A stretch of 64,000 nucleotides of DNA from Streptomyces sp. 1331.2. Lineage in GTDB: Bacteria; Actinomycetota; Actinomycetes; Streptomycetales; Streptomycetaceae. The translations under genes and the position numbers were made by a program. Positions 1-11,155 of this stretch are shown in pieces. Where the stretch lies: assembly GCF_900199205.1 (NCBI RefSeq), contig NZ_OBMJ01000001.1, positions 3,847,001 to 3,911,000 on the forward strand, in the 5' to 3' direction. The notes under the pieces were generated by a model. It did not search any database. It saw only the letters and a list, made by a program, of their open reading frames with translations, and was not told the DNA's origin. Numbering within the stretch: position 1 is the stretch's first letter; each line of letters opens with the position of its first letter.

Positions 1-524
1 ACGCCGGGCAGGGCGCTGGTGACCATGTAGGCGAAGGAGGCGCCGAGGACGACGCCGATCAGGGTGTCCACCAGGTTGCGGTCGAAGACCCCGCGCAGCA
101 CCACGTAGCCGAAGTAGCCGAACACCACGCCGCTGGCCCCGGCGCCGACCGTGTTCGGCGGGTCGAAGACCCAGGCGGTCAGCTCGCTGGTCAGCGCCAC
201 CAGCAGGGTGAGGCCGAGGAACTTCTTCACCCCGCGGTAGGCCGCCAGGAAGCCGAAGACGAACAGCGGGCCGGAGTTGGCCTCCAGGTGGGCCCAGTTC
301 CAGTGCAGGAAGGGCGCGGTGACGATGTTCGGCAGCCGGCTCGGATCCTGGGCGACGACGCCGAAGCGCCGGCCGAGGTCGTAGTCGTCCATCCAGTTCA
401 CCAGTTGGATCAGCCAGACCACGGCCAGCACCCCGACCATGGTGAACAGCGCCCGGCGGGCGTCGGCGATCATCTGGGCGGGGTCGAGCGGGGTCGTCGC
501 CCGGCTGCGGTCGTTCGAGGCCAT
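1..524 (-). CDS. Rhomboid family intramembrane serine protease (C-terminus cut by window edge)
   Basis: A minus-strand reading frame starts at ATG 524 and stays open to the window edge, so the C-terminus is missing. The visible 174 residues contain hydrophobic segments, an HWNWAHLEANSGPLF stretch that matches the conserved His/Asn region of rhomboids, and the active-site loop VGAGASGVVFGYFG, in which the Ser of GASG would be the nucleophile. The partner His of the Ser-His dyad should lie in the missing part. Rhomboids cleave transmembrane substrates inside the membrane. The substrate here is unknown. It is divergent from the PEBP-like gene, leaving about 90 bp of shared promoter DNA. Confidence 0.85.
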   Translation of the reverse strand, partial: MASNDRSRATTPLDPAQMIADARRALFTMVGVLAVVWLIQLVNWMDDYDLGRRFGVVAQDPSRLPNIVTAPFLHWNWAHLEANSGPLFVFGFLAAYRGVKKFLGLTLLVALTSELTAWVFDPPNTVGAGASGVVFGYFGYVVLRGVFDRNLVDTLIGVVLGASFAYMVTSALPG

Positions 525-616
525 GACCTCGACTGTAGGGGCCGCCGGATCGGGCGTGCACCCCATTACAGTGACCCGTGTCATTCCGACCGTGAGACGT
601 GAGAGGTGGCCACCCC

Positions 617-1135
617 ATGACCGTTCGCCCGCCGCTGCCGTACGAGTTCCTGCCGCCGGTGCCGTCCTTCGAGCTGACCAGTCAGGACATCACCGAAGGC
701 GGCACGCTGGCCCGGGAGTTCATCCACGCCGGCGGCAACCTCTCGCCGCAGCTGTCCTGGTCGGGCCTGCCGGAGGGCACCCGCGGAATCGCCGTCACCT
801 GCTACGACCCGGACGCGCCCACCGGCTCCGGCTGGTGGCACTGGCTCGCCCTGAACCTCCCCGCCGACACCGCCGAACTGCCGCGCGGCGCCGGATCCTC
901 GGACGAGGACCTGCCGGGCGCGGCCTCCTTCCACGGGCGCAACGACTTCCCGGGCAACCGCTACGACGGTGCCGCCCCGCCGCCCGGTGCCCCGCACCGC
1001 TACGTCTTCGCCGTGCACGCCCTGGACGTGGAGAAGCTGGACGTCAGCGCCGACACCCCGCCGGCGCAGGTGGGCTTCCACCTCACCTTCCACACCCTCG
1101 GTCGGGCGCTGCTGACCGCGGAGTACGGGGTCTGA
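617..1135 (+). CDS. YbhB/YbcL (PEBP) family protein
   Basis: This 172-residue protein has the family signature: FELTSQDITEGG near the start, GGNLSPQLSWSGLP, the ligand-pocket stretch YDPDAPTGSGWWHW, and GAPHRYVFAVHALD followed by AEYGV at the end. The length is normal for bacterial Raf-kinase-inhibitor-like proteins, which are cytosolic. The bacterial members have no settled biochemical role. I chose ATG 617 rather than an earlier GTG because GAGAGG lies about ten bases upstream. The next gene starts one base after its stop, so the two are probably cotranscribed. Confidence 0.85.
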   Translation: MTVRPPLPYEFLPPVPSFELTSQDITEGGTLAREFIHAGGNLSPQLSWSGLPEGTRGIAVTCYDPDAPTGSGWWHWLALNLPADTAELPRGAGSSDEDLPGAASFHGRNDFPGNRYDGAAPPPGAPHRYVFAVHALDVEKLDVSADTPPAQVGFHLTFHTLGRALLTAEYGV

Positions 1136-1136
1136 C

Positions 1137-2072
1137 GTGTCGGCACCTGGTCGTCCCGGCCGATCCGGTCTTCCCGGCCGTTCCGGCCTTCCTGGTTCGC
1201 CGGTCGAGGTCTGGCGGCTGCCCGAGGAGGAGTGGCGGGCCGGGAGCCGGGCCCTGACCTGGACGGTCGGACCGGAGGGGGAGTTGGCCGTCCTGGTGGT
1301 ACCGGAGCGGTGCGCGGCTCCGGCCGGATCGTGGCCGTACGCCGTGCTGCCCTTCGACGGCGAGGTGCTGGTGCACGACCCGCAGGGCGAGCGGCGGGTG
1401 CCGCTCGAAGGGGTCGGCGTCTCGCCGGACCTGCTGGCGCTGCTGCCGGGCGGCCGGGTGCTGCTGGCCGGCCGCCGGGCCGAGGAGCCGGCGGACGGCT
1501 GGGAGCGCAACGGCCTGGTGTTCGGGCCCGACGGTCGACCCGGCCGGGAGCTGCAACTCGGCGACGACGTCCGGGCGTTGATCACCGACCGGGACGGCCG
1601 GATCTGGCTGGCCTTCGGGGACGAGGGCAACTACGGCGACAACCCGATCGGCCGGTTCGGCCTGGTCGGGCTGGACTCCGCCGGGCGGACGGTCTGGCGG
1701 CCGTCGGTCGGGGAACTGCCCGACGACCCGCTGGAGGGCCTGGCCGCCGCCACCGAGGGGCGGCGGACCTGGCTGGCCTGGTACGGGGACAACAGCCACC
1801 TCACCGGGATCGACCTCACCGCCGGGAAGCCGACGGCCATGCGGCTGCCGGCCCGGCAGCCGGTGGGCTTCGCGATCGCCGGGAACCGGGCCGTGTTCCT
1901 GCGGCCCGACGGCGAGCTGATCCGGTGCGAACGGGAGAGCCGCAAGGGCTGGCGGGAGGTCGGCCGGCAGCGGGTGGACGTGCCCGGGGAGCTGGACCGG
2001 GAGCGCGCGTACGGCCGGGACGGCGTGCTCTGGTTCCGGTCCGGCAACGGGTGGTACCGGGTCGAGGCGTAG
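1137..2072 (+). CDS. Hypothetical protein, probably beta-propeller-like
   Basis: A 311-residue protein with a GTG start one base after the PEBP-like gene. After a Pro/Gly/Arg-rich opening it has repeated blades of the type LITDRDGRIWLAFGDEG, LVGLDSAGRTVW and GVLWFRSGNGWYRV, which is the D-x-x-G-x-x-W pattern of seven-bladed propeller and two-component-sensor-propeller proteins. There is no signal peptide or membrane segment, so it is probably cytosolic. No catalytic motif is visible and I do not recognise a named family. Translational coupling to the PEBP-like gene is the only functional hint. Confidence 0.7.
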   Translation: MSAPGRPGRSGLPGRSGLPGSPVEVWRLPEEEWRAGSRALTWTVGPEGELAVLVVPERCAAPAGSWPYAVLPFDGEVLVHDPQGERRVPLEGVGVSPDLLALLPGGRVLLAGRRAEEPADGWERNGLVFGPDGRPGRELQLGDDVRALITDRDGRIWLAFGDEGNYGDNPIGRFGLVGLDSAGRTVWRPSVGELPDDPLEGLAAATEGRRTWLAWYGDNSHLTGIDLTAGKPTAMRLPARQPVGFAIAGNRAVFLRPDGELIRCERESRKGWREVGRQRVDVPGELDRERAYGRDGVLWFRSGNGWYRVEA

Positions 2073-2121
2073 GGCTCCCGGCCGCTCGGGCGGGGGCCCG
2101 TTCGGCTGCGCAGGCAGGGGC

Positions 2122-3090
2122 TCAGCCCGACCGTTCGGCTGCCCGGGCGGCGCGTTCGGCGAGGGTGCGCAGGTGTGCGCGCAGCTCCGGGGGCTCGTGC
2201 ACCTCGAACTCGCAGTCCAGCATGAGCAGTCCGGCCGCCAGCCACTTCAGGGAGTCCGCCCGGGAGCGCAGGCGGCAGCGGTGGTCGTCGATCGGCTCGA
2301 TCTCGAAGTCCCTGGTCCAGGGCATCCGGCCGTCGACCTCGGCGGCGGAGCGGTGGACGGTGGCCACCATGGTGTGGACCTGCGACCGGCGGCGCAGTCT
2401 GCTCGCGACGAACCCGGCGGCGTCCTCGGCGGGGAGCGGGCGCGGGGTGAAGCGGGCTCCGGTGGCGAAGGGTTCGCTCAGCCGGTCGACCCGGAAGAGC
2501 CGCCAGTCCTCGCGGTCCAGGTCGTAGCCGATCAGGTACCAGCGGCGTCCGGTGGAGACCAGGCGTTCGGGCTCGACGTTGCGCCGGGTCTCGGCGCCGT
2601 CGCGGGCGCGGTAGGCGAAGCGCAGGCGTTCGTGGTTGGTGACGGCGCCCGCGAGCAGGGTGAGCTCTTCAGGGTCGACGGTCGGGCCGTCCCCGGTGAG
2701 CAGCGGCACGGTGGCGGTGTTGAGCGTCCCGACCCGGTGCCGCAGCCGGCTCGGCAGCACCTGGAGCAGTTTGCCGAGCGCCCGTACCGAGGCCTCCTCG
2801 ATGCCGACCACCGCGTGCCCGGCCGCGGCCCGCAGCCCGACCGCGATGGCCACCGCCTCCTCGTCGTCCAGCAGCAGCGGCGGCATCGCGGTGCCCGCGA
2901 CCAGGCGGTAGCCGCCGACCACGCCCATGGTGGCCTGCACCGGGTAGCCGAGGTCGCGCAGCCGGTCGATGTCGCGCCGGATGGTGCGGGGGCTGACGCC
3001 GAGCCGTTCGGCGAGTTCGCTGCCGGGCCACTCGCGCGGGGTCTGCAGCAGGGACAGCAGGTTCAGCAGCCGTGCCGGGGTGTCGGTCAT
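2122..3090 (-). CDS. WYL-domain transcriptional regulator (YafY/DeoR-like)
   Basis: The 322-residue protein has an N-terminal winged helix (about residues 5-57) with LAERLGVSPRTIRRDIDRLRDLGYPVQA. A WYL domain follows, with GRRWYLIGYDLDREDWRLFRVDRLSEP, then the C-terminal WCX extension. WYL domains bind nucleic acid or nucleotide-like ligands and many family members repress a neighbouring gene. It is divergent from an MFS exporter gene with about 95 bp between the two starts, so that gene is its likely target. An alternative ATG lies twelve bases upstream at 3102. Confidence 0.9.
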   Translation of the reverse strand: MTDTPARLLNLLSLLQTPREWPGSELAERLGVSPRTIRRDIDRLRDLGYPVQATMGVVGGYRLVAGTAMPPLLLDDEEAVAIAVGLRAAAGHAVVGIEEASVRALGKLLQVLPSRLRHRVGTLNTATVPLLTGDGPTVDPEELTLLAGAVTNHERLRFAYRARDGAETRRNVEPERLVSTGRRWYLIGYDLDREDWRLFRVDRLSEPFATGARFTPRPLPAEDAAGFVASRLRRRSQVHTMVATVHRSAAEVDGRMPWTRDFEIEPIDDHRCRLRSRADSLKWLAAGLLMLDCEFEVHEPPELRAHLRTLAERAARAAERSG

Positions 3091-3187
3091 GCCGTCCAGC
3101 ATGCCGGACGAACTGGGACAGCTTCTGACCTAGATGGTCCGTACCGTCGGGCTCGTGGACAAGGTGGGCACGAGCGAGGAGTACGGA

Positions 3188-4699
3188 ATGGGCGCGGCGA
3201 CAGCCGACCGGCGGAGGTGGATCGCGCTGGCGATCGTGATGGTGGCCTCCTTCATGGACCTGGTGGACGTCACCATCGTCAACATCGCCATCCCCAGCAT
3301 CCAGGCGGACACCGGCGCCTCCTTCAGCGCCGTGCAGTGGGTCACCGGCGGCTACGCCCTGGCCTTCGCGATCGGCCTGATCACCGGCGGGCGGCTGGGC
3401 GACATCTACGGCCGCAAGCGGCTGTTCCTGATCGGGATCGGCGGCTTCACGGCGGCCTCCGCGCTCTGCGGGCTGGCCTCCGGCCCGGAGATGCTGGTCG
3501 CGACGCGGCTGCTGCAGGGCGGGACGGCGGCGCTGATGGTGCCGCAGGTGCTGTCGATCATCCACGCGACCTTCCCGGCGGAGGAGCGGGGCAAGGTGTT
3601 CGGCATGTTCGGCGCGGTGGTCGGGCTGGGCGCCGTCTCCGGTCCGATGATCGGGGCGCTGCTCACCGAGTGGGACCTGTTCGGCCTGGCCTGGCGGCCG
3701 ATCTTCCTGATCAACCTGCCGGTCGGCATCGCCGGCCTGCTGCTCGGACGCCGCTTCATCGACGAGTCCAAGGCCGACCACGCGCTGAAGCTCGACCTGG
3801 TCGGCGTGGCCCTCGCCAGCCTCGGCCTGCTGATGCTGATCTACCCGCTGACGCACGGACGCGAGGCCGGCTGGCCGCTCTGGGGGTACCTGTCGATGGC
3901 CGGCAGCCTGCCGGTGTTCGCGCTCTTCGTCGTGTACGAGAAGGTCAAGACGCGGCGGGACGGCTCGCCGCTGGTGGAACTGGCGCTGTTCCGGGTGAAG
4001 TCCTTCGCGGCCGGGATCTGCGTGCAGCTGGCCTTCGGCGTCGCGCTCGGCATCTTCTTCCTGGTCTGGACCCTCTACATGCAGATCGGCCTGGGCTGGA
4101 GCCCGCTCAAGGCCGGTGCGACCGGCATCCCGTTCTCGATCGCGGTCTCCATGGCGGCGGGGCTGTCGGTGCAGAAGCTGGTGCCGCGGTTCGGGCGGAA
4201 GGTGCTGCAGGCGGGCGCCCTGGTGATGGCGGCCGGCGTGCTCACCTACATCTGGGAGGCGGACCGGTACGGGACGGCGATCACGCCTTGGCAGATGGCG
4301 CTGCCGCTGGTGGTGATGGGCCTCGGCATGGGGCTGATCGTCGCGCCGATCACGGACGCGGTGCTGGCGGAGGTGCCGCGTGAGCACGCGGGTTCGGCGT
4401 CCGGGCTGATCAACACCGTTCAGCAGGTCGGGAACGCGCTCGGGCTCGGGCTGGTGTCGGTGGCCTTCTTCGGGGCGATGGACGACGTGGTCGCGCCGGA
4501 GGCGGTCGGGACGGCGTTCGGCGGGGCCTTCGTGCACGCGCTGTGGTGGGTGGTGGGGGTGCTGGTGGCGGTGTTCCTGCTGATGCTCGCGCTGCCCAAG
4601 CGGCGCGGGGCGGTCGGTGCGGGCGGCTCGGACGGTGCGGTGGCGGAGGGTTCCGCCGTCGAGGGTGCCGCGGTGGCGCGGGAGAGCGCCCTGGTCTGA
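3188..4699 (+). CDS. MFS transporter, DHA2 (14-TM drug:H+ antiporter) family
   Basis: The 503-residue membrane protein starts with the family's first helix (WIALAIVMVASFMDLVDVTIVNIAIPSI) and has motif A GGRLGDIYGRKR and motif C-like GAVVGLGAVSGPMIGALL. Hydrophobic segments run throughout, consistent with 14 helices. It should export a small molecule, perhaps an antibiotic, in exchange for protons. The substrate cannot be read from sequence. ATG 3188 is preferred over ATG 3134 because GAGCGAGGAG lies just upstream and helix 1 then begins close to the N-terminus. The divergent WYL regulator probably controls it. Confidence 0.9.
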   Translation: MGAATADRRRWIALAIVMVASFMDLVDVTIVNIAIPSIQADTGASFSAVQWVTGGYALAFAIGLITGGRLGDIYGRKRLFLIGIGGFTAASALCGLASGPEMLVATRLLQGGTAALMVPQVLSIIHATFPAEERGKVFGMFGAVVGLGAVSGPMIGALLTEWDLFGLAWRPIFLINLPVGIAGLLLGRRFIDESKADHALKLDLVGVALASLGLLMLIYPLTHGREAGWPLWGYLSMAGSLPVFALFVVYEKVKTRRDGSPLVELALFRVKSFAAGICVQLAFGVALGIFFLVWTLYMQIGLGWSPLKAGATGIPFSIAVSMAAGLSVQKLVPRFGRKVLQAGALVMAAGVLTYIWEADRYGTAITPWQMALPLVVMGLGMGLIVAPITDAVLAEVPREHAGSASGLINTVQQVGNALGLGLVSVAFFGAMDDVVAPEAVGTAFGGAFVHALWWVVGVLVAVFLLMLALPKRRGAVGAGGSDGAVAEGSAVEGAAVARESALV

Positions 4700-4717
4700 C
4701 GTCGCGCGCTCTGTGTG

Positions 4718-4746
4718 GGCCCCGGTCGCCGTGCGCGGCCGGGGCC
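4718..4746 (+). terminator. Candidate terminator after the MFS gene
   Basis: A GC-rich inverted repeat with arms GGCCCCGG and CCGGGGCC around a short loop lies 19 bp after the MFS stop and 20 bp before the next start. It has no U-tract, which is common for streptomycete terminators. Confidence 0.45.
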
Positions 4747-4765
4747 GCCGTCGCACACTGGGGCG

Positions 4766-4987
4766 GTGGACCGTACGGCGGTGGACTCCTCGGTGCTGCG
4801 CTCGGTCGGCTACGACCCGGTGGCGCGGCGGTTGGAGCTGGAGTTCACCGGCGGAGGGGTGTACGTCTACGCGGACGTACCCGCCCGGGTGCACCGGGAG
4901 TTGCTGGCGGCGCCGAGCCGTGGGCGGTACTTCGTCCGGCGGATCCGCGGGCAGTACGCCTACCGGCGCTCGGGGGCCGGCCGGTAG
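4766..4987 (+). CDS. KTSC domain-containing protein
   Basis: A small protein of 73 residues with a GTG start. It has the KTSC-domain pattern: VDSSVLRSVGYDPVARRLELEF near the start, then GGVYVYADVPARVHRELLAAPSRGRYF and a C-terminal IRGQYAYRR. The domain often occurs alone, or next to lysyl-tRNA synthetase modules, and has no firm function. The start was chosen because the domain begins directly after it. The gene stands alone between a hairpin upstream and the convergent HhH-GPD gene. Confidence 0.75.
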   Translation: MDRTAVDSSVLRSVGYDPVARRLELEFTGGGVYVYADVPARVHRELLAAPSRGRYFVRRIRGQYAYRRSGAGR

Positions 4988-5044
4988 CCGCCGCCGCCGT
5001 CCTCGGCGCGGGTGCGCCGGGCTCCGCGGGTGGGGGCAACCGTT

Positions 5045-5689
5045 TCAGCGTGCGCCGGTCGCGGCGGGGGTGGTCGTCGCCCGGCCGACGGTGCGCGGCT
5101 TGGCGGCCGCCTTGGCCTCCTTCGCAACGCGCTTCATCTCCTGCTTGAACTCCCTTACCAGGATGAGGGATTCGGGGCCGGTGATGTCGGCGACCGAGCG
5201 GTGCGCGCCCTCCTCGCCGTACGCGCCGGCCGCCTCGCGCCAGCCCTCGGGCCGTACGCCGTACTGCTTGCCGAGCAGGGCGAGGAAGATCTGCGACTTC
5301 TGCTTGCCGAAGCCGGGCAGGGCGTTGAGACGGCTCAGCAGTTCCTTGCCGGTGCGCACGTTCTTCCACAGCGCGGCGGCGTCGCCGTCGTACTGCGCGA
5401 CGAGGAACTGGCAGAGCTGCTGGACCCGTTTGGCCATCGCGGCGGGGTAGCGGTGGACGGCGGGTTTGGCGGACAGGAGCGCGACGAACTCCTCCGGGTT
5501 GTAGGTGGCGATCTCGTGGGCGTCCAGGTCGTCCCGGCCGAGGCGCTGCGCGATGGTCAGCGGGCCGGTGAACGCCCACTCCATCGGCACCTGTTGGTCG
5601 AGCAGCATGCCGACGAGCGCGGCGAGTGCACTCCGTCCGAGCAGTTCGTCGGCCTCGGGCTGCTGTGCGAGCCGAACGGTGACGTTCAT
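5045..5689 (-). CDS. HhH-GPD-type base excision repair family protein
   Basis: The 214-residue protein resembles the actinobacterial HhH-GPD family. It has LVGMLLDQQVPMEWAFTGP near the N-terminus and the helix-hairpin-helix segment LLSRLNALPGFGKQKSQIFLALLGKQYG around residues 115-145, followed by a Lys/Ala-rich basic tail. The family is related to DNA glycosylases that remove damaged bases. The expected catalytic Asp after the hairpin is not obvious, so activity is uncertain. The ATG at 5689 begins MNVTVRLAQQPEADELLG, the typical N-terminus. It is convergent with the KTSC gene. Confidence 0.8.
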   Translation of the reverse strand: MNVTVRLAQQPEADELLGRSALAALVGMLLDQQVPMEWAFTGPLTIAQRLGRDDLDAHEIATYNPEEFVALLSAKPAVHRYPAAMAKRVQQLCQFLVAQYDGDAAALWKNVRTGKELLSRLNALPGFGKQKSQIFLALLGKQYGVRPEGWREAAGAYGEEGAHRSVADITGPESLILVREFKQEMKRVAKEAKAAAKPRTVGRATTTPAATGAR

Positions 5690-8703
<3,014 letters not shown>

Positions 8704-8725
8704 GTGGCCGGCGCCCGGCAGGAGT

Positions 8726-8768
8726 ACGCGGCGCACCCGGGCGGCATCCCCGCGCGGGTGCGCCGCGT
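8726..8768 (+). terminator. Terminator hairpin after geosmin synthase
   Basis: A perfect 14-bp inverted repeat (ACGCGGCGCACCCG and its complement) with a 15-nt loop begins 22 bp after the geosmin synthase stop codon. There is no U-tract. Confidence 0.6.
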
Positions 8769-8845
8769 CGTGGCTAGGCTGGCGAGTCGGGGGCCGCGCG
8801 TGCGCCTCCCGGCGCGCGCACTTCGCCACGGACGAGGGCTGAGAG

Positions 8846-9643
8846 ATGGCTGCGCTACCTGAGGGCACACCCTGTTGGGCCGACGCGATGTTCACCGACG
8901 TGGAGGGCGCGAAGGCCTTCTACGGTGACGTGCTGGGCTGGACCTTCGGCGAGAGTTCGTCGGAGTTCGGCAACTACACGCAGGCGTACTCGGACGGCAA
9001 GGCGGTCGCCGCGGTCGTCCCGCCGGTGCCCGGCGACGAGGTGCAGTCCGCCTGGTGCCTGTACCTCGCCTCGCCCGACGCCGGCGCCACCGCCGCGCGG
9101 ATCCGCGCCAACGGCGGCGAGGTGGTCATGGGGCCGATGCAGGTCGGGGACTTCGGCACGATGGTGATCGCCAAGGACCCGGGCGGCGTGGTGTTCGGCG
9201 TCTGGCAGGCCGGGCGCCACACCGGCTTCGAGAAGCAGGGCGAGCCCGGCGCGTACAGCTGGGCGGAACTGGTCACCCGGGAGCCGGCCAAGGCCGACGC
9301 CTTCTTCCCGGCGGTCTTCCCGTACGGCGTGAGGAAGATGGACTCCGAGGAGTTCGACTACCGGATGTTCCAGATCGGCGACCGGCCGGTGCTGGGCCGG
9401 ATGGGCGCGGAGGGCGACTTCCTGCCGCCGGAGGCGCCCTCGTACATCAGCGTCTACTTCGCCGTGGACGACACCGACGCCGCGATCGAGCGGCTGACGG
9501 CGCGCGGCGGCAAGGTGTACTTCGGGCCGATGGACAGCCCGTTCGGCCGGTTCGCGGCGGTCGGCGACCCGCAGGGCGCGGCGTTCGGGCTGATCGACCT
9601 GGGGCGGACGGTCGGCGAGCAGCCGAAGACGGTGGACGTGTGA
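8846..9643 (+). CDS. VOC family (glyoxalase/bleomycin-resistance superfamily) protein, two VOC domains
   Basis: A 265-residue protein with two vicinal-oxygen-chelate repeats. The first opens with PCWADAMFTDVEGAKAFYGDVLGWTF and ends KDPGGVVFGVWQ. The second opens with YSWAELVTREPAKADAFFPAVFP and ends GDPQGAAFGLIDL. Two-domain proteins of this type are common in Streptomyces, often annotated as glyoxalase-like or hydroxylase-like, and their substrates are mostly unknown. It is cytosolic with no signal sequence. A DinB-family gene follows 86 bp downstream on the same strand. Confidence 0.85.
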   Translation: MAALPEGTPCWADAMFTDVEGAKAFYGDVLGWTFGESSSEFGNYTQAYSDGKAVAAVVPPVPGDEVQSAWCLYLASPDAGATAARIRANGGEVVMGPMQVGDFGTMVIAKDPGGVVFGVWQAGRHTGFEKQGEPGAYSWAELVTREPAKADAFFPAVFPYGVRKMDSEEFDYRMFQIGDRPVLGRMGAEGDFLPPEAPSYISVYFAVDDTDAAIERLTARGGKVYFGPMDSPFGRFAAVGDPQGAAFGLIDLGRTVGEQPKTVDV

Positions 9644-9729
9644 CGGGGGCCGGGTGCTGGGTCCGTTTGGCCGGGGCCGTTCGCCGGGGAGGACGGGTGT
9701 GACGGGGTGCGACTGATGAGGAGCGGCTG

Positions 9730-10233
9730 ATGGGCGAGCGCGAGGACCTGGTCGAGACGCTGGACAAGCACCGCGGCCTGCTGCGGCGCACCGTGCGCGA
9801 CCTCACCGACGCGCAGGCGGCCGAGCGCACCACGGCCAGTGAGCTGTGCCTGGGCGGACTGATCAAGCACGTGGCGGCGGTGGAGGCGCGCTGGGCGCGG
9901 TTCATGACCGGCGGCGCGGAGGCGATGCGGGCCGGGGACAGCAACCCGGGTGATCCCGATGCCTGGGCGGCCCAGTTCCGGATGGCGGACGGCGAGACGC
10001 TGGCCGGACTGCTCGCCGAGTTCGAGCGGGTGGCGCGCCACACGGACGAACTGATCCGGACCCTGCCCGACCTCGACCTCGCCCACCCGCTGCCGCCGGC
10101 GCCGTGGTTCCCGCCGGGTACGGCCTGGTCGGCCCGGCGGGTGGTGCTGCACCTGATCGCCGAGACCTCGCAGCACGCCGGGCACGCGGACATCATCCGG
10201 GAGTCGCTGGACGGGGCGAAGTCGATGGGCTGA
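9730..10233 (+). CDS. DinB/DUF664 family protein
   Basis: This 167-residue four-helix protein has LGGLIKHVAAVEARWARFM, with a metal-ligand-type His in helix 2, and a C-terminal VVLHLIAETSQHAGHADIIRESLDGA that supplies the other expected His ligands. The DinB superfamily includes metal-dependent thiol S-transferases such as mycothiol- and bacillithiol-dependent enzymes. DUF664 members in actinobacteria are plausible mycothiol-dependent enzymes, but the substrate is unknown. It lies downstream of the VOC gene and convergent with the ArsR gene. Confidence 0.85.
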   Translation: MGEREDLVETLDKHRGLLRRTVRDLTDAQAAERTTASELCLGGLIKHVAAVEARWARFMTGGAEAMRAGDSNPGDPDAWAAQFRMADGETLAGLLAEFERVARHTDELIRTLPDLDLAHPLPPAPWFPPGTAWSARRVVLHLIAETSQHAGHADIIRESLDGAKSMG

Positions 10234-10268
10234 GTCGATGGGCTGAGGGGGGAGCGCGGGCCGTGGCG

Positions 10269-11090
10269 TCAGGGGACGTCCACGCCGAGGAGTTCGTGCA
10301 GCGCCCGGCCGCCGTCCGCGGTCACCCGTAGGGCGCGGCCGGAGCCGATCCGCTCCACCCAGGCGCGGTCCAGGGCCGCTCGGCAGAGTGCCGCGCCCAG
10401 TGCGCCGCCGAGGTGGTTGCGGCGTTCCGTCCAGTCCAGGCAGATGCGCACCAGGGGGCGACCGCCGCGGTGGCCCGCGCGCGGTGGCAGCTCGATCGCT
10501 TGGGCGGCCAGCCAGGCGTGGCCGCGTTCGGTGACGGCGAGGGCGGTGTCGGTGAGGGCGGTGTCGGTGAGCCCGGTGTCGTCGGTGACCAGGCCGCGGG
10601 CGAGCAGCGCGTCGGCGACGGCCACGCCGAGGCGGCCGGCGAGGTGGTCGTAGCAGGTGCGGGCGCGGGCCTCGGCGCTCAGCCGACCGGCCTCGCCCAG
10701 GCTGCGGGGCGGGCGGGTGCCGCTGCTGCCGCTGCTGTTGCCGCTGGGACCGCCGTTGCCGCTGTTGCCGGACTCGGCGAAGGCGGTGAGGTCTTCCAGC
10801 AGTGTGGCCACCGCGGGCGTGGCCAGCCGGACGTACCGGTGCCGGCCCTGTCGTTCCTCGGCGAGCAGCCCGCCCGCGATCAGCCGGGACAGGTGCTCGC
10901 TGGCCGTGGACGGTGCCACGCGCGCGTGCCGGGCCAGCTCACCGGCCGTCCAGGCGCGGCCGTCGAGCAGTGCGTCGCAGAACGCGGCTCGGGTGGGGTC
11001 GGCGAGCAGGGCGGCGAGGGCGGCGAGCGGACTGCCGCCGTGGCGGGCAGCCGGGGTGGGGCGGCGGGTGGGGCCGGGTTGCGGAGGCAT
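10269..11090 (-). CDS. ArsR-family (HTH_20) transcriptional regulator
   Basis: The 273-residue protein has an N-terminal winged helix (LAALLADPTRAAFCDALLDGRAWTAGELARHARVAPSTASEHLSRLIAGGLL, roughly residues 20-75). A Ser/Gly linker follows, then a ligand-type domain with ARTCYDHLAGRLGVAVADALLARG, the hallmark of the longer ArsR/YdfF subgroup. It lacks a clear metal-binding CxC motif, so it probably senses an organic effector or redox state. It is divergent from the P450-like/DinB fusion, with 65 bp between starts, and so probably controls it. The repeated LTDTAL motif reflects a short in-frame tandem duplication. Confidence 0.85.
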   Translation of the reverse strand: MPPQPGPTRRPTPAARHGGSPLAALAALLADPTRAAFCDALLDGRAWTAGELARHARVAPSTASEHLSRLIAGGLLAEERQGRHRYVRLATPAVATLLEDLTAFAESGNSGNGGPSGNSSGSSGTRPPRSLGEAGRLSAEARARTCYDHLAGRLGVAVADALLARGLVTDDTGLTDTALTDTALAVTERGHAWLAAQAIELPPRAGHRGGRPLVRICLDWTERRNHLGGALGAALCRAALDRAWVERIGSGRALRVTADGGRALHELLGVDVP

Positions 11091-11155
11091 GGCTCCATCG
11101 TCGCCCCGGCACAGTTCGGTGGGGGCCGAAACGATCCGGGACCACGATGGCGGGC

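Noticed and set aside
2669..4894. A 741-codon open frame on the minus strand opposite the MFS gene
   Set aside because: Its translation is dominated by Arg, His, Pro and Gly without motifs. It mirrors the codon pattern of the real MFS gene and runs across a divergent promoter.
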